Positions 35,175 to 44,775 of a stretch of DNA of 64,000 bases are shown here, piece after piece. The stretch's first letter is position 1. Every line of letters begins with the position of its first letter. The notes under the pieces are model-generated. The model worked only from the letters and a program-made list of their open reading frames with translations. It did not search any database and was not told where the DNA came from. Made by a program: the position numbers and the translations under genes. This DNA is from Celeribacter baekdonensis (GTDB taxonomy: Bacteria; Pseudomonadota; Alphaproteobacteria; Rhodobacterales; Rhodobacteraceae), in the NCBI RefSeq assembly GCF_003047105.1, contig NZ_CP028475.1, positions 2,294,001 to 2,358,000 of the forward strand, given 5' to 3'.

Positions 35175-36901
35175 ACGGGCAAGCCCACAACAAAGCGGGC
35201 CCCCAACGGATCGGAGGTGATGTCGGCATCGGTTGGGCGAATGTTCTCAGCCCAGATCACGCCGCCATGGGCCTCAACGATCTGTTTCGAGATGGCAAGA
35301 CCAAGGCCCGAGTTATTACCGAACTGACCCTCGGGACGTTCGGAGTAAAAGCGTTTGAACACTTTGGACAGGGCTTGGTCGGGAATGCCCGGGCCCGTGT
35401 CTTCGACGACAATCAACACGCGGCTGTCACGTTTGCGCACCCAAACCCGGATCGCATCGCCGTCTTCACAGAAGGAAACGGCATTGGTGATCAGATTGAC
35501 AAACACCTGCGCCAAGCGCGCCTCAAGGCCGGAGATTACAATCGGTTTGTCCGGCATATCGGCAATAAATTCGATGCCTTTTTCCTGTGCCTCTTGCGAC
35601 AGGTACTCGATCAAATTGGTGAGCATTTTAATGAGGTTGAATTCTTCTTCTTCCTCTTTGACCAATTCGCTATCGAGACGTGAGGCGTTGGAAATATCGG
35701 ACACAAGGCGATCGAGACGGCGCACGTCATGTTCGATCACATCGAGCAATTTGATCCGGTGCTCTTCCTTTTTGATCATCCGCAAAGAGCCCACGGCAGA
35801 GCGCAGACTGGCCAGCGGGTTCTTAATCTCATGCGCCACGTCAGCCGCGAATTGTTCGTTGGCATCAATCCGGTCATAGAGCGCCGACACCATTCCCCGC
35901 AGGGCGGAAGACAGGCGACCGATCTCATCAGGACGACCGGAAAGATCGGGAATGCGGACCCGACCCGGCGCCACTTTACGACTGTTTTTGTCACGTCCAA
36001 TTTCGGCCGCAGCGGCCAAATCGGCCAAGGGGTTGGCAATGGTCGAGGCCAAAACAAGGCTCAGGCCGATCGAAACAAGGATGGCAATGACAAAGACTTG
36101 CAAAATCTGTTCGCGCTCGACCCGGACAAGTTCGTCAATTTCGCCCTCCCCTGACGCAAGCCCAATCACGCCAAGCGTGCGCGCCTCGCCGTCAAAATCG
36201 ACTGTGATCGGGGCTGCGACAACAAAAATGGCCGACCCATTTGCATCGTTACCCGTTTTGACATGGATCTCATTTTTCAAAGCGCCTGGCACAAGCGGCG
36301 AGACATGCGAGGCCGCATCCTTTGGATCTCCGGTCTCTTTGGACTTCGTGAGAGTAATCGTCGACCACACCCCGGTCAAAAAGTCCGAAATCATCGTCGA
36401 ACGCCCATCCCGGCGCAACCCGGCGACATTGGCAGGACGCACACGCGGCATGCCTTCGGTGGAGGCGATCAGAGCGCCTTCAGCGTCATAGATAAAGACA
36501 TTTTCACGCAACGGGATTTCCAGCACATCCAGCACGGATTGCGCATCAGCGGACCCTTCTGTCGCATCCAACACACCGTCCACACCAGCGGTCACTTCCA
36601 ACATGTCAGCGATCAGGGCGGCCTCTGTCACCATGGCCATTTCGCGTTGGGTCACAAGACTGTCGCGGAACGGATTAAGGTAGAGAATGCCCGCCACCAT
36701 CAAAATGATGGCCACGAGATTGAAGGTTATGATCTTTTGCGCCAACGGAGAGCGGTTGATCGCGATAAAGCGACGGCGTTCCCGTTTGGCCCGCAAATCC
36801 GCATCCGAAGTGCGTGGCGCAATCCAGTCATCCCCGAGAACGACGTCTGCGTCATCAGACGGGCGCTTTCCCGAGCTGTCCATGCGCGAAGAAAGGGCCA
36901 T
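35171..36901 (-). CDS. chvG: Sensor histidine kinase ChvG
   Basis: 576 residues. TM1 lies at about 55-75 (NLVAIILMVAGILYL), followed by a periplasmic domain, TM2 at about 268-288 (VFVIAILVSIGLSLVLA), HAMP, HisKA with phospho-acceptor His in FAADVAHEIKNPLASLRSA near 358, and HATPase_c with NLITNAVSF and GPGIPD...LGLAISKQI. ChvG/ExoS kinases respond to acid or envelope stress in rhizobia and Agrobacterium. Start overlaps the chvI stop (TAATG). Confidence 0.93.
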   Translation of the reverse strand: MALSSRMDSSGKRPSDDADVVLGDDWIAPRTSDADLRAKRERRRFIAINRSPLAQKIITFNLVAIILMVAGILYLNPFRDSLVTQREMAMVTEAALIADMLEVTAGVDGVLDATEGSADAQSVLDVLEIPLRENVFIYDAEGALIASTEGMPRVRPANVAGLRRDGRSTMISDFLTGVWSTITLTKSKETGDPKDAASHVSPLVPGALKNEIHVKTGNDANGSAIFVVAAPITVDFDGEARTLGVIGLASGEGEIDELVRVEREQILQVFVIAILVSIGLSLVLASTIANPLADLAAAAEIGRDKNSRKVAPGRVRIPDLSGRPDEIGRLSSALRGMVSALYDRIDANEQFAADVAHEIKNPLASLRSAVGSLRMIKKEEHRIKLLDVIEHDVRRLDRLVSDISNASRLDSELVKEEEEEFNLIKMLTNLIEYLSQEAQEKGIEFIADMPDKPIVISGLEARLAQVFVNLITNAVSFCEDGDAIRVWVRKRDSRVLIVVEDTGPGIPDQALSKVFKRFYSERPEGQFGNNSGLGLAISKQIVEAHGGVIWAENIRPTDADITSDPLGARFVVGLPV

Positions 36902-37602
36902 TATTCCTCGTTATACCTGTAACCGATGCCATAAAGCGTTTCGATGGCGGAGAATTCATTGTCTACGGTGCGCATTTTCTTACGCAGGCGCTTGATGTGG
37001 CTGTCGATGGTACGGTCATCGACGTAAACCTGATCGTCATAGGCCACATCCATCAATTGATCGCGGGATTTCACAAAACCGGGACGCTGGGCCAGCGCTT
37101 GCAACAGAAGGAATTCGGTCACCGTCAGGGTGACATCGCGGCCCTTCCAAGACACGGAATGGCGCAGCGGGTCCATTTCCAATTCACCGCGCACAATCAC
37201 CTTGGTCTCTTCGGTCTCACCGACTTCACCGCCTTCGATCACTTCCTGACGGCGCAAAAGCGCGCGGATGCGTTCGACCAAAAGGCGCTGAGAAAACGGT
37301 TTCTTGACGTAATCGTCCGCGCCCATGCGCAGGCCGAGCACCTCGTCAATCTCATCATCTTTCGACGTGAGGAAAATCACCGGCATATTGGTTTTCTGCC
37401 GCACACGCTGCAACAGGTCCATCCCGTCCATGCGCGGCATCTTGATGTCAAAAACTGCCATATCAGGAAGACGTTTGTTAAACGCATCCAAGGCCGACTG
37501 TCCGTCGTTATATGTTTCCACCTCAAACCCTTCTGCCTCAAGGGTCATGGAGACGGAGGTGAGGATATTCCGGTCGTCGTCAACCAATGCGATGCGGGAC
37601 AT
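36901..37602 (-). CDS. chvI: Response regulator ChvI
   Basis: 233 residues, OmpR/PhoB type. The receiver domain has the acidic pair near 8-10 (DDD), the phospho-acceptor Asp in [13 protein letters not shown] near 53 and Lys near 103 (DDYVKKPF). The C-terminal winged helix contains [18 protein letters not shown] near 195-212. First gene of the operon, divergent from pckA, which is a known regulatory relation in rhizobia. Confidence 0.95.
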   Translation of the reverse strand: MSRIALVDDDRNILTSVSMTLEAEGFEVETYNDGQSALDAFNKRLPDMAVFDIKMPRMDGMDLLQRVRQKTNMPVIFLTSKDDEIDEVLGLRMGADDYVKKPFSQRLLVERIRALLRRQEVIEGGEVGETEETKVIVRGELEMDPLRHSVSWKGRDVTLTVTEFLLLQALAQRPGFVKSRDQLMDVAYDDQVYVDDRTIDSHIKRLRKKMRTVDNEFSAIETLYGIGYRYNEE

Positions 37603-37642
37603 GTTCCGTTTCCTTCAACTGCTCAACTGGTTCATTTTTTTT

Positions 37643-37669
37643 AGCATAATCCGCTTTTCATCACGTCAA
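37643..37669 (-). promoter_or_regulatory. Possible promoter of chvI
   Basis: TTGACG (37664-37669) and TATGCT (37643-37648) on the minus strand, but with a short spacer of 15 nt. It lies about 40 nt before the chvI start. Confidence 0.35.
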
Positions 37670-37802
37670 ATCAAGCGAAACCGCGAATCACATGCACGAG
37701 CTTTGACAATCCAAAACGAAAAGATTCAAGGAATGGCTAATTTGTCTCACCTTCTTGCGACAACGCCTCAAGTCTGACCGTTTCACATTCTGCGTTTCGG
37801 CT

Positions 37803-37880
37803 TGTTTACGCTAACTCCAACATGGTTGCGCTAACTCTTGATCTGGGTCCTGTTTACGCACGCGACGAGCATGCTATAGC
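37803..37880 (+). promoter_or_regulatory. pckA promoter with paired direct repeats
   Basis: CGCTAACTC occurs at 37809-37817 and again at 37829-37837, exactly 20 bp (two helix turns) apart; TGTTTACGC occurs at 37803-37811 and 37851-37859. The second copy overlaps a likely -35 (GTTTAC at 37852-37857) that is 17 nt from TATAGC at 37875-37880. The repeats could be binding sites of ChvI or a gluconeogenic regulator; this is inference. Confidence 0.45.
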
Positions 37881-37980
37881 ACGGGCGTCGGACAAGAGGG
37901 ACTGTCCGGCCGCGAATGGCCCTTTCGCGAGAATTTATGTTTCAGAGACGCCGTCAAGGACACGGCAGGGAGTTTGCACT

Positions 37981-39579
37981 ATGACAACCGGACGCGTGAA
38001 CCCGGCTTTCACACTTGACGACCAAGGCATCACAGGGCTTGGCCATGTCTATTACAACCTTCTTGAGCCTGCGCTCATCGAAGAAGCCCTGAAACGCGAA
38101 GAAGGCACGCTTGGCAAAGGCGGCACCTTCCTTGTGACCACAGGCAAACACACTGGCCGGTCCCCAAAAGATAAATTCGTTGTGCGGACCCCCTCCGTGG
38201 AAGACACGATCTGGTGGGAAAACAACCAGCCGATGGACCCGGCCAAATTTGATGTTCTTTACGCCGATATGCTTGAGCATATGAAAGGCAAAGATTATTT
38301 TGTTGAAGACCTTTATGGCGGCGCCGATGCGGCTCACCGTCTCGACGTGCGCATGGTCACCGAGTTGGCGTGGCACGGTTTGTTTATCCGCACCATGTTG
38401 CGCCGTCCTGAGTTGAAAGAACTCGACGATTTCACCGCAGATTTCACCATCATCAACTGCCCGAGCTTCAAAGCCGACCCAGAGCGTCACGGCTGTCGCT
38501 CGGAAACCGTTGTTGCCTTGAACTTTGACAAAAAGATCATCCTGATCGGCAACACCGAATATGCGGGCGAGAACAAAAAAGGCGTGTTCACGCTTTTGAA
38601 CTACATTTTGCCGGGCAAAGGCGTGATGGCGATGCATTGCTCCGCCAACCACGCGCCGAACAATCCGGTCGACACCGCGATTTTCTTTGGCCTGTCGGGC
38701 ACAGGGAAAACCACGCTCTCCGCTGATCCGTCGCGCGTCCTTATTGGCGATGACGAACATGGCTGGTCCGAGCGCGGCACCTTTAACTTTGAAGGCGGGT
38801 GTTACGCAAAAACGATCAACCTGTCGGCCGAGGCCGAGCCCGAGATCTATGCGACCTGCTCGATGTTTGGCACTGTCATCGAAAACATGATCTATGACGA
38901 GCACACCAAAGAGCTCGACTTCGAAGACAACAGCCTGACCGACAACATGCGCTGCGCCTACCCGTTGGAATATATCTCCAACGCGTCGCCGTCTTCGCTG
39001 GGCGGTCACCCGAAAAACATCATCATGCTGACCTGTGACGCCTACGGTATCTTGCCTCCGATCGCGCGTCTCACCCCGGCACAGGCGATGTATCACTTCC
39101 TCTCCGGCTTCACCTCAAAGACACCGGGCACCGAAGTGGGCGTGACCGAGCCGCTGCCGACCTTCTCCACCTGTTTCGGCGCGCCGTTCATGCCACGTCG
39201 CCCGGAAGCTTACGGCAACCTGTTGCGTGAAAAAATCGCGAAACATGGCGCAACCTGTTGGCTGGTCAACACCGGCTGGACCGGCGGCGCCTTTGGCACT
39301 GGCTCGCGTATGCCGATCAAAGCCACGCGTAACCTGTTGCACTCCGCGCTGGAAGGCACATTGGCTGAGGTCGAATTCCGCAAAGACGAGAACTTTGGCT
39401 TTGAAGTTCCGGTCTCGGTTCCGGGCGTGCCGGACGTTCTTTTGGACCCACGCCGCACTTGGGCCGACAAAGACGCCTTTGATGCACAGGCTGAGAAACT
39501 GGTCAAAATGTTCTCCGCGAACTTTGAACAGTACCTGCCCTACATTGACGAAGATGTGAAAGCGGCTGCCATCGGCTAA
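37981..39579 (+). CDS. pckA: Phosphoenolpyruvate carboxykinase (ATP)
   Basis: 532 residues. Converts oxaloacetate and ATP to PEP, CO2 and ADP, the first step of gluconeogenesis. The kinase-1a P-loop [11 protein letters not shown] begins near residue 238, the metal-binding GDDEHGW is near 255-261 and the PEPCK-specific [13 protein letters not shown] segment is near 199-211. Start at 37981 gives the usual [10 protein letters not shown]... N-terminus. It is divergent from chvI. Confidence 0.97.
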   Translation: MTTGRVNPAFTLDDQGITGLGHVYYNLLEPALIEEALKREEGTLGKGGTFLVTTGKHTGRSPKDKFVVRTPSVEDTIWWENNQPMDPAKFDVLYADMLEHMKGKDYFVEDLYGGADAAHRLDVRMVTELAWHGLFIRTMLRRPELKELDDFTADFTIINCPSFKADPERHGCRSETVVALNFDKKIILIGNTEYAGENKKGVFTLLNYILPGKGVMAMHCSANHAPNNPVDTAIFFGLSGTGKTTLSADPSRVLIGDDEHGWSERGTFNFEGGCYAKTINLSAEAEPEIYATCSMFGTVIENMIYDEHTKELDFEDNSLTDNMRCAYPLEYISNASPSSLGGHPKNIIMLTCDAYGILPPIARLTPAQAMYHFLSGFTSKTPGTEVGVTEPLPTFSTCFGAPFMPRRPEAYGNLLREKIAKHGATCWLVNTGWTGGAFGTGSRMPIKATRNLLHSALEGTLAEVEFRKDENFGFEVPVSVPGVPDVLLDPRRTWADKDAFDAQAEKLVKMFSANFEQYLPYIDEDVKAAAIG

Positions 39580-39607
39580 GCCCCTCTTCTGATTTTGTGT
39601 GAATGCT

Positions 39608-39637
39608 CGCCCCAAGCCTTATGGTTTGGGGCGTTTT
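39608..39637 (+). terminator. Rho-independent terminator after pckA
   Basis: An 8-bp stem CGCCCCAA/TTGGGGCG followed by TTTT, 28 nt past the pckA stop. Confidence 0.8.
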
Positions 39638-39686
39638 CTTTGCGCCGCTGTCATTCGGGCTTTACGCAAAGCTGAGATAAGGCGAT

Positions 39687-40001
39687 ATGCGCCCTTTCCT
39701 CCTCTTTACTCTATGTATGCCCGCTTTGACCCCTTTGCCCTTTTGGGCGGATGGTCCGGGCCAGACGCAATTTGTCGACCATTGCGCCGCCTGTCACGGC
39801 CTGCATGCGCTTGGGGGCAATGGACCCGACATTCAGGGATCGACTTTGCGCGATGTGACGGTCGCCACGCGCGGGATGGACCAGATGCCAGAGATTGACT
39901 TGAGCGAGGCAGAGCGGCGCGCCATTGCCGTCTATCTGATGTCACTGTCGCCAGAAATCGCCGCACAAAAACTACGATTTGAATCCCAGATTGCCCGTTG
40001 A
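39687..40001 (+). CDS. Small periplasmic c-type cytochrome
   Basis: 104 residues with a signal peptide (residues 1-21, cut after WA or nearby) and one haem-binding CAACH near residues 33-37. A Met in the GMDQMPE segment near 63-67 is a likely sixth ligand. It resembles the small cytochrome c subunits of class I. No dehydrogenase gene is beside it, so the electron partner is unknown. It converges on the TauE-like gene with a 9-nt gap. Confidence 0.85.
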   Translation: MRPFLLFTLCMPALTPLPFWADGPGQTQFVDHCAACHGLHALGGNGPDIQGSTLRDVTVATRGMDQMPEIDLSEAERRAIAVYLMSLSPEIAAQKLRFESQIAR

Positions 40002-40010
40002 AACAGACGC

Positions 40011-40784
40011 TTAAAACAACCCGCGCCGCACCAAGTTGGCCCCGGCGACAAGCAACACAAACAAGGTCGCGCGTTTGAATTTCTTTTGATCCAAACGATC
40101 CTGAACCTGTTGGCCAATCACCATCCCCAACAGCGCTGGGAACAATAATGCAAACGACAGTGGCAGTGTGTGCGCGTTCAGCACACCGGAACGCAGATGT
40201 GCCGCAAATAACATCAACGCCCCTGCACCAAAAATCACGCCGGTGATTTTGATCTGCATCTTTTTCGGCGTATCGACGGCGGTCAGATAAGCCACCGTCA
40301 GCGGCCCCCAAATCCCCGCAACCCCGCCTATCACACCCGAAAGCGCACCAAGGCCGAGGTCGTAAAAAGCGCGATGATGGTCCGGGATATGCAGCGCCCG
40401 CCCAATCAAAAGGTAGCTTGCCAAGACGATCACGATGATCCCAAGCGTCAAAAACACCACCGATTGCGGCAGGATCACCACAAGCTGCGCCGACAGAAGG
40501 ATCATCACCAAAAGCGCCGCGATATAGAGTTTATAGACCTTCGCCGCCTGCACCGCTTCGGCCACGCCGCCGCGCAGCGATTGCCAGATGTTCGACACCA
40601 CAGTCGACAGGATCAGCCCCGCCAGCGCCAATTCCGGCGATAGGAACGACCCAAGGCCCGAAATCATGATCATCGGCATGGCAAAGCCAGTTGCGCCTTT
40701 GACGAAACCGGCGAGCAGGGCAATGCCGAGAGAAATCGCCATTTGCGGCAGGGTGAGCAAGGAGAAGAGTGCGTTGAAATCCAT
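40011..40784 (-). CDS. TauE/SafE-family membrane exporter
   Basis: 257 residues with about seven transmembrane helices; the family motif LAGFVKGATGFAMPMI is at about 22-37, and its second-half counterpart GALSGVIGGVAGIWGPL at about 145-161. Homologues export sulfite or sulfoacetate, but the substrate here is not determinable. I chose the Met at 40784; the upstream in-frame start would add 23 unconserved residues. Confidence 0.85.
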   Translation of the reverse strand: MDFNALFSLLTLPQMAISLGIALLAGFVKGATGFAMPMIMISGLGSFLSPELALAGLILSTVVSNIWQSLRGGVAEAVQAAKVYKLYIAALLVMILLSAQLVVILPQSVVFLTLGIIVIVLASYLLIGRALHIPDHHRAFYDLGLGALSGVIGGVAGIWGPLTVAYLTAVDTPKKMQIKITGVIFGAGALMLFAAHLRSGVLNAHTLPLSFALLFPALLGMVIGQQVQDRLDQKKFKRATLFVLLVAGANLVRRGLF

Positions 40785-40989
40785 GCCCTTGCATAGGGCC
40801 TGCGATCCCCGTGTGGCTAGATAATTCGCGCCGCCCCGATGTAGCCAGTCCAAAACTTTCTCAGGGCCACGGAAAACTCACCTTGTCCGCGACACTTTTG
40901 ATCCTAAACCACATCCAATGCAAAATATTATTGCGCTGCAACTGCGAAGGGATTAGACAGTCCCATGACCCTGAGAAGGAGAGATTCCC

Positions 40990-42663
40990 ATGGCCCTTGA
41001 TCAACAGGAGATGACCATGTCGAACCCCATATTGCCCGATCTTCTGGCTTTGACCGGCGCTGCAGTGGCCCCCGCTGAGGCCCTTTTGGATCGTGCCCGC
41101 GCATCCTTGCGCACCGAATTTTTGGACGGAGATCGCATCTCCGGTGCCAAACTTGAGGCCAACCAAACGGCGGCCCATGGCCTTGCTTGGCTTGCGACCT
41201 ACGTCGAGGCGCTGCGTCAGATGCAAAAATGGGCCTTGGCCCTGACGGATGACGGTAAATTTGGTGAGATGGAACAGCTGATCCATCAGATCGCCTTTGG
41301 CGAATACCTCAACCAAATCTACGGCGGCATTCCGATGAACCAAGGCGAGGTCTGCCGTTTGGCCGATCTGGGTCTTGGCCTTGCACAACCGAGCCACAAA
41401 GATGTCGTCAAACTCATGCTGGAGGGCAACACTGTTGCTGCGCGCTCCCGCCTTGTCGCTTTGATGCGCGACAATCATGGCCACGCGACCTTTGGCGCCT
41501 CCGGTCTTGATGACGAGTTGGAAATGGTGCGCGAACAGTTCCGCCGCTTTGCCGACGAACGTGTCGTGCCCTTCGCCCATGAATGGCACCTCAAAGACGA
41601 ATTGATCCCGATCGAGATCATCGAAGAGCTGGCCGAACTTGGCGTCTTTGGCCTGACCATCCCTGAAGAATACGGCGGCTTTGGCTTCCCAAAAGCGGCG
41701 ATGGTGGTGGTCTCCGAGGAGCTGTCGCGCGGCTATATTGGCGTCGGCTCTTTGGGCACACGCTCTGAAATCGCGGCCGAATTGATCCTCAGCGGCGGCA
41801 CTGAAGAGCAAAAGCAAAATTGGTTGCCAAAACTCTCCTCCGCCGAAATCTTGCCCACCGCCGTGTTCACCGAACCGAACACCGGATCGGACCTCGGCTC
41901 CCTGCGCACCCGCGCGGTGAAAGAAGGCGAGACCTACACAGTCACAGGCAACAAAACTTGGATCACTCACGCCGCGCGCACCCATGTGATGACGCTCTTG
42001 GCGCGCACCGATCCGAACACCACGGATTACAAAGGCCTGTCGATGTTCCTGGCGGAAAAAACGCCCGGCACGGATGAGGCCCCGTTCCCGACCCCCGGCA
42101 TGACCGGCGGCGAGATCGAGGTCTTGGGCTATCGCGGTATGAAGGAATACGAGCTGGCCTTTGACGGGTTCAAAGTGAAGGCCGAAAACCTTTTGGGCGG
42201 CGAAGAGGGCAAAGGCTTTAAACAGCTGATGGAAACCTTTGAATCCGCCCGCATCCAAACCGCTGCGCGCGCCATTGGTGTGGCGCAAAACGCGCTCGAA
42301 GTTGGGATGCAATACGCCGAGGATCGCAAGCAATTTGGCAAGTCTCTGATCGAATTCCCCCGCGTCTCCGGCAAGTTGGCGATGATGGCGGTCGAGATCA
42401 TGGTGGCGCGCCAGCTCACCTATTTCTCCGCTTGGGAAAAAGATCACGGCCATCGCTGTGACGTTGAGGCGGGCATGGCGAAACTTTTGGGCGCGCGTGT
42501 CGCCTGGGCCGCTGCCGACAATGCCTTGCAAATCCACGGTGGCAACGGCTTTGCGCTTGAGTATCAAATCTCCCGCATCCTCTGTGATGCGCGCATTCTC
42601 AACATCTTTGAGGGTGCAGGGGAAATCCAAGCACAAGTGATTGCACGTCGTATTTTGGGCTAA
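40990..42663 (+). CDS. mcd: Acyl-CoA dehydrogenase, probable (2S)-methylsuccinyl-CoA dehydrogenase
   Basis: 557 residues, long for an acyl-CoA dehydrogenase: about 155 extra N-terminal residues precede the canonical fold. The ACAD domain shows PEEYGGFGFP near 224, TEPNTGSDLGSLRTRA near 300 and a C-terminal NIFEGAGEIQ with candidate catalytic Glu541. The length and extension fit Mcd of the ethylmalonyl-CoA pathway, which oxidises methylsuccinyl-CoA to mesaconyl-CoA and passes electrons to ETF. An alternative Met at 41017 also has a good ribosome binding site. Other pathway genes are not adjacent. Confidence 0.8.
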   Translation: MALDQQEMTMSNPILPDLLALTGAAVAPAEALLDRARASLRTEFLDGDRISGAKLEANQTAAHGLAWLATYVEALRQMQKWALALTDDGKFGEMEQLIHQIAFGEYLNQIYGGIPMNQGEVCRLADLGLGLAQPSHKDVVKLMLEGNTVAARSRLVALMRDNHGHATFGASGLDDELEMVREQFRRFADERVVPFAHEWHLKDELIPIEIIEELAELGVFGLTIPEEYGGFGFPKAAMVVVSEELSRGYIGVGSLGTRSEIAAELILSGGTEEQKQNWLPKLSSAEILPTAVFTEPNTGSDLGSLRTRAVKEGETYTVTGNKTWITHAARTHVMTLLARTDPNTTDYKGLSMFLAEKTPGTDEAPFPTPGMTGGEIEVLGYRGMKEYELAFDGFKVKAENLLGGEEGKGFKQLMETFESARIQTAARAIGVAQNALEVGMQYAEDRKQFGKSLIEFPRVSGKLAMMAVEIMVARQLTYFSAWEKDHGHRCDVEAGMAKLLGARVAWAAADNALQIHGGNGFALEYQISRILCDARILNIFEGAGEIQAQVIARRILG

Positions 42664-42681
42664 GGCCAGCGCGCAACAGCT

Positions 42682-43426
42682 TTAAAAAGGCGGTGCCTCC
42701 TGCGCCGCCTTTTTTGCGATCCGGTCCAAAAGCCGGTCACGCGCTGCGGGCATCGGTCGATCGGACAACTCCGCCGCAATCCGGCTCAGGAAATGTCCTG
42801 TCGTGGTCAGCCCTTGCGAAATTTCCGTGAAATTCAACGAGGATTGCCCGAGCAAACATTGCGGCAACGGCAACATCCGGTCCGCCCACTCCCCGCCCCC
42901 AAACGTGACACAGCACGCCCGGATTTCGGGGAGACATAGATGAGATCTTCATGCGATCCCGTCACCGCACAGGCCGAGAGATCAAGGCCAAACCCCAATT
43001 CTTCGAGCAGAGACACCTCCCAATGCAGATAGGCCAAAGGCCACATTGGGTCTGTGCCCAGACGATCCAAAAGCCGCATGCTGTCAACGTAGAGATAGCC
43101 ATGCGCCTCGCGTTCCGGTAGCACAAAAGCCAACATCGCGGTGACCGCATTGAGCGCTGCAAGCGCCAAAGGGTCGTCCATCACAGCGGCGGCGCGCCCC
43201 TTAACGGGTTCAAAAGTGAACGCCCCCAGATGATCTTCAAGCCGCGCTTTCCACGTCACGCTGACCTGCCCACCGGGCTGCAGATGCGGCGTCATTTTGC
43301 GCGAAATACCCCCCGCACGACACCCGCATGGCGGCCGTGGTTCTCAGTGAACACATCGACGATCACAGAAGTCTCGCCATGCTTACGCACAGCCAAAACC
43401 GCCCCTTCATCGCGCCATTCAATCAT
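42682..43426 (-). pseudogene. recO: DNA repair protein RecO, frameshifted twice in this sequence
   Basis: RecO loads RecA onto SSB-coated DNA with RecR. The gene can be traced in three frames. From the Met at 43426 the N-terminal part ([20 protein letters not shown]...) runs to GVVRG, then goes out of frame at the C6 run 43309-43314; one more base gives the expected VVRGGISRKM. The middle part runs to RLGAG and shifts again at 42892-42895; one more base gives [15 protein letters not shown]. The C-terminal part ends in APPF at 42682. Two bases more would make 747 nt and 248 residues. recO is dispensable in many bacteria, but both shifts are single missing G/C bases like the one in rpoB, so sequence error is likely. 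Confidence 0.85.
42684..42714. terminator. Bidirectional terminator between mcd and recO
   Basis: A 10-bp stem AAAAAGGCGG/CCGCCTTTTT with an 11-nt loop. The left arm encodes the last codons of recO, so the recO stop lies in the terminator. It serves mcd on the plus strand and recO on the minus strand. Confidence 0.8.
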
Positions 43427-43518
43427 GCGCGCGCCCCTGCTTCTTTTTGGCAAAAATACTCATGGAACCCTGCCCCGCAACCCCGGCGACGTCAATCAGA
43501 CAGGGTCATCCTTGAGGC

Positions 43519-43851
43519 TCAATCGCTCAAACCGGGCTCATCCAAAAGCGTGCGCCCTTGACGGTCCTCGACCTCGATGATCCAAAGGTCGGGGTCAAAA
43601 CCACGTTGCTTCATCAAAGCAGCGTCGACATCACGCTCGTCGCCCTCAAACAGGACCGCCCAATCGCGGCGATCCTCCATCAGGTTAAATTCGCGCTGAA
43701 ACGCCTTGGCCTGACCATCAAGCGTGTTGAGTTTGATCATCACGGCCCCCGCAGTCAAGTCGCCCTTTTTCACCACAAACACCGGAATGTCGGCCAAGCG
43801 CAGCCGCGTCAAATAGGCCGAAACCCAGACCTCTGCGGTCAGCCGCGCCAT
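43519..43851 (-). CDS. DUF1491 family protein
   Basis: 110 residues, starting MARLTAEVWVSAYLTRLRLADIPVF. The Met at 43851 overlaps the era stop (TGATG). The protein is small, soluble and mixed alpha/beta, and is found in this position in many alphaproteobacteria. Function unknown. Confidence 0.82.
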   Translation of the reverse strand: MARLTAEVWVSAYLTRLRLADIPVFVVKKGDLTAGAVMIKLNTLDGQAKAFQREFNLMEDRRDWAVLFEGDERDVDAALMKQRGFDPDLWIIEVEDRQGRTLLDEPGLSD

Positions 43852-44774
43852 CAGTTTCCGTCTTTGAAGTCTAGGCCCATCTCGCCGTAGCGTTCGGCCT
43901 CTTCCAACCAATTCGGGCGTACTTTGACTTGCAAAAACAGGTGCACGGGCCGACCCAGAAACTCCGCTAGCTCTTCGCGCGACGCGCGCGAAATCCGTTT
44001 GATCGTCTCGCCACGGTGGCCCAAAATGATGCCCTTGTGGCCATCGCGGGACACATAGACGATCTGATCGACACGGGCCGATCCATCTTTGCGCTCTTCC
44101 CAGGCTTCGGTCTCGACCGTGAGCTGGTAAGGCAATTCTTGGTGCAGGTTCAGCGTCAGTTTTTCGCGGGTGATTTCCGCCGCGATCATCCGCATCGGCA
44201 GATCGGCGATCTGATCCTCGGGATACAGCCACGGGCCGACGGGCAATTCCTTGGCCAACCATTTGCGCAGGTCATCGACCCCACGGCCCTTTTCAGCGGA
44301 GATCATAAAGGTCTCCACAAAATTGCGGCGTTCGTTCAAAACTTTGGTCATATCCAATAGTTTTTCGACCGGGACCATGTCGATCTTATTGATCGCCAAA
44401 GCGATTTTACGTGGCGGACCTTTGTATTGAGCGTCTTGTTCGTCAAGTGCGGCAAGGATCGCCTCGACGCCCTCGGTTAGGCCACGGTGCGCCTCAACCA
44501 ACAACACCACGACATCTGCATCGGCAGCGCCACCCCATGCAGCCGTGACCATGGCCCGGTCCAAGCGGCGTTTGGGTTTGAAAATACCCGGCGTGTCGAC
44601 GAAAACGATTTGTGCATCGCCCTCAATCGCCACACCGCGAATGCGGGCACGGGTGGTTTGCACTTTGTGGGTGACGATGGACACTTTGGCCCCAACCATC
44701 CGGTTGAGAAGGGTCGATTTGCCAGCGTTCGGTTCGCCGATCAAGGCCACAAAGCCAGAACGTGTCTCAGCCAT
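43851..44774 (-). CDS. era: GTPase Era
   Basis: 307 residues. GTPase needed for 16S rRNA maturation and 30S assembly. Walker A GEPNAGKST is at 13-21, switch-2 DTPG near 60-63 and NKID near 129-132; the C-terminal KH domain has EVYVSRDGHKGIILGHRGETIK-like residues near 228-248. It lies one base downstream of rnc, the conserved rnc-era pair. Confidence 0.97.
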   Translation of the reverse strand: MAETRSGFVALIGEPNAGKSTLLNRMVGAKVSIVTHKVQTTRARIRGVAIEGDAQIVFVDTPGIFKPKRRLDRAMVTAAWGGAADADVVVLLVEAHRGLTEGVEAILAALDEQDAQYKGPPRKIALAINKIDMVPVEKLLDMTKVLNERRNFVETFMISAEKGRGVDDLRKWLAKELPVGPWLYPEDQIADLPMRMIAAEITREKLTLNLHQELPYQLTVETEAWEERKDGSARVDQIVYVSRDGHKGIILGHRGETIKRISRASREELAEFLGRPVHLFLQVKVRPNWLEEAERYGEMGLDFKDGN

Positions 44775-44775
44775 G

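Larger units (their letters stand above)
37603..37980. other. Divergent chvI-pckA control region
   Basis: A 378-nt gene-free interval. It contains a probable promoter on each strand and two pairs of short direct repeats on the pckA side. A 53-residue in-frame N-terminal extension of pckA starting at 37822 is unlike PEPCK and is not accepted. Confidence 0.6.

Noticed and set aside
37822..37980. N-terminal extension of pckA
   Set aside because: It covers the promoter and repeat region, and PEPCK normally starts as at 37981.
40861..42636. A 591-codon open frame antisense to the acyl-CoA dehydrogenase gene
   Set aside because: The sense strand encodes a complete acyl-CoA dehydrogenase with all motifs, so the antisense frame is an artefact.
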